Shown: positions 62,922 to 64,000 of the stretch, one piece after another | Layout of the letters: each line of letters begins with the position of its first letter | Position numbering within the stretch: the first letter of the stretch is position 1 | NCBI RefSeq assembly: GCF_036669915.1 | Contig: NC_089325.1 | Span: 20,066,331 to 20,130,330 of the forward strand | Origin: Pocillopora verrucosa | Lineage: Eukaryota > Cnidaria > Anthozoa > Scleractinia > Pocilloporidae | Reading direction: 5' to 3' | Length of the DNA: 64,000 nt | Made by a program: the position numbers and the translations under genes | The notes under the pieces: generated by a model | Told to the model about the DNA's origin: nothing | Database searches by the model: none | The model's input: only the letters and a program-made list of their open reading frames with translations

Positions 62922-64000
62922 CAACAGAGTTTAATTTATTTTGATGAAAATATTTACCAATAACAAGTAACCTTCTGTTTAATATTTAGTTGACAGAACA
63001 TGAAAATACTGAATTTAAAAAGGATGAAGTAATTATATGTGCTATGCGTTCCATCGCAGACAAACATTCCAGCTGCAATAGCAAAGCCTATTATGTTACT
63101 ACCTACTTGTAGTGCCAAAGCATGTGCCAAATATCAGTTTCTAGAGGAGATTGATGAACAGTAAAGAAGCCGATGTGTACAGAAACCTGGAACTGCTGGC
63201 CTTCATCGCTTACATGTAACAAGGAATAGTACTAAGGCTTGAAGATTTCGGCTAGAGTAACTTATTATAGAAATGAAACGTTGAGCTACTGACTTTCTTT
63301 CTTTCTTTCTATTCTTGCACAAGAAGATGGAAGTCAAGTACCTCCAATGTGTGTGATGTATGGTTATGTAATGAATACCCAATGCTGGGTGTTGAACCTT
63401 GTCCAAAAACTCATGAATATCATCTTTGGTATTTGAACACTCCATTGGCAAGGTAAGTATCATTTAAGTAACCACACGCAATTTTAAAAAAAGTTGTTAC
63501 AGACTGAAAGAAATACCATTTTTACTTTATCTCTCTTGTTAGTGAAGCAAAGATTTGATTTAAACTTTGAAACATCATAAGCTTAAAAATTGCAAATGTG
63601 AACCTTCCATATTTGTTTCTTTTTTTCGTTTTTCGTTTTATAAAAAACAACCAACCCCTGGCTTGATTTGTCTAACCGAAACATGCAAAAGAAAGAAGCT
63701 AGAGTTAAATCAAACCTTGTAATGCTTTCAAGGTTCAAATTAAATCGTTGCGCATGCTTCACTGTTTCTCGTGATCTTTAAGGGAGATGAGGATAGTTGA
63801 TTCATATGTATGTGCTTTCAGTACACTCAGGGTCAAGTAATAGTCTTAAAATTTTGCAAAATATAACGCATTAAGTACGAATTTTCATTTTTGCCTTCCT
63901 TACGTTATTTTGGAAAAAATAGATAATAAAATAGTTCTTAAATAATTTTATTCTGACTTGAAATAATAACAGATTACATTTCAAAGGGTCAAAAGATAGT
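62922..64000 (-). repeat. Right arm of ~1 kb inverted repeat
   Basis: Reverse complement of 2895-3945 (see there). It runs to the window edge. A second, broken version of the unknown coding fragment lies at 63045-63250. Confidence 0.85.

Noticed and set aside
1-64000. CRISPR array, operons or bacterial features
   Set aside because: The regular repeats here are tRNA blocks, SINEs and satellites. Pol III genes, LINEs and Penelope-like elements show that this is eukaryotic DNA.

Overview
Eukaryotic (metazoan) nuclear DNA, AT-rich, with no recognisable intact host protein-coding gene. Most likely an anthozoan cnidarian (coral or sea anemone). This rests on the mix of repeats: a tRNA-headed SINE with a poly-pyrimidine-flanked body, Penelope-like retroelements with GIY-YIG endonuclease and hammerhead-type ends, CR1/L2-like LINEs, tyrosine-recombinase genes and foldback elements. 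That assignment is inference; no single gene fixes the species.

The dominant content is RNA polymerase III DNA. I can place about 78 tRNA genes, pseudogenes and fragments, serving only seven amino acids: Ala (AGC, TGC, CGC), Val (CAC, TAC, AAC), Pro (AGG, TGG, CGG), Thr (AGT), Ile (GAT), Asp (GTC) and Asn (GTT). About 19 fold into a complete cloverleaf or nearly so, many with a T-run just downstream; the rest are eroded, truncated or have internal deletions. Each tRNA sits in long flanking DNA that is itself repeated, so the locus grew by segmental duplication of a multi-tRNA unit, not by retroposition of single tRNAs.

Layout. 1-2.9 kb: 3' flank of a recombinase-type unit, Ala(-), Val relic, Thr(-), matched by 24.6-26.6 kb and partly by 41.5-41.9 kb. 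2.9-3.9 kb: one arm of a large inverted repeat whose other arm is 62.9-64.0 kb. 3.9-4.6 kb: tandem SINE array with 252 bp period. 5.6-7.7 kb: CR1/L2-like LINE. 7.8-8.3, 27.5-27.9 and 42.3-42.7 kb: Ile(-) with a degenerate GTAA/GTGA array. Three large parallel blocks follow (about 11-17, 28.9-34 and 43.7-48.6 kb), sharing the order Ala(-), Thr(+), Asp(+), a mini tRNA-like element(-), Val(-), Ala(+), at spacings of about 16.9 and 14.4 kb. Between them are Pro/Val/Asn/Thr blocks (18.2-20.3, 35-37.5, 38.9-39.8, 51-52, 56-57.5 kb) and two Ile/Val/Pro blocks (21-23.3 and 52-54.8 kb). Broken tyrosine-recombinase gene copies lie at 24.4, 40.8 and 59.7 kb, each joined to array DNA. From about 60.7 kb to the end the array runs in the opposite orientation.

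The window reads as a tRNA nursery and graveyard: a few intact genes of each family persist while inverted and direct duplications, LINE, SINE and Penelope insertions, and microsatellite growth erode the rest. The repeated link between a recombinase gene tail and a tRNA-Ala is the feature most worth pursuing.
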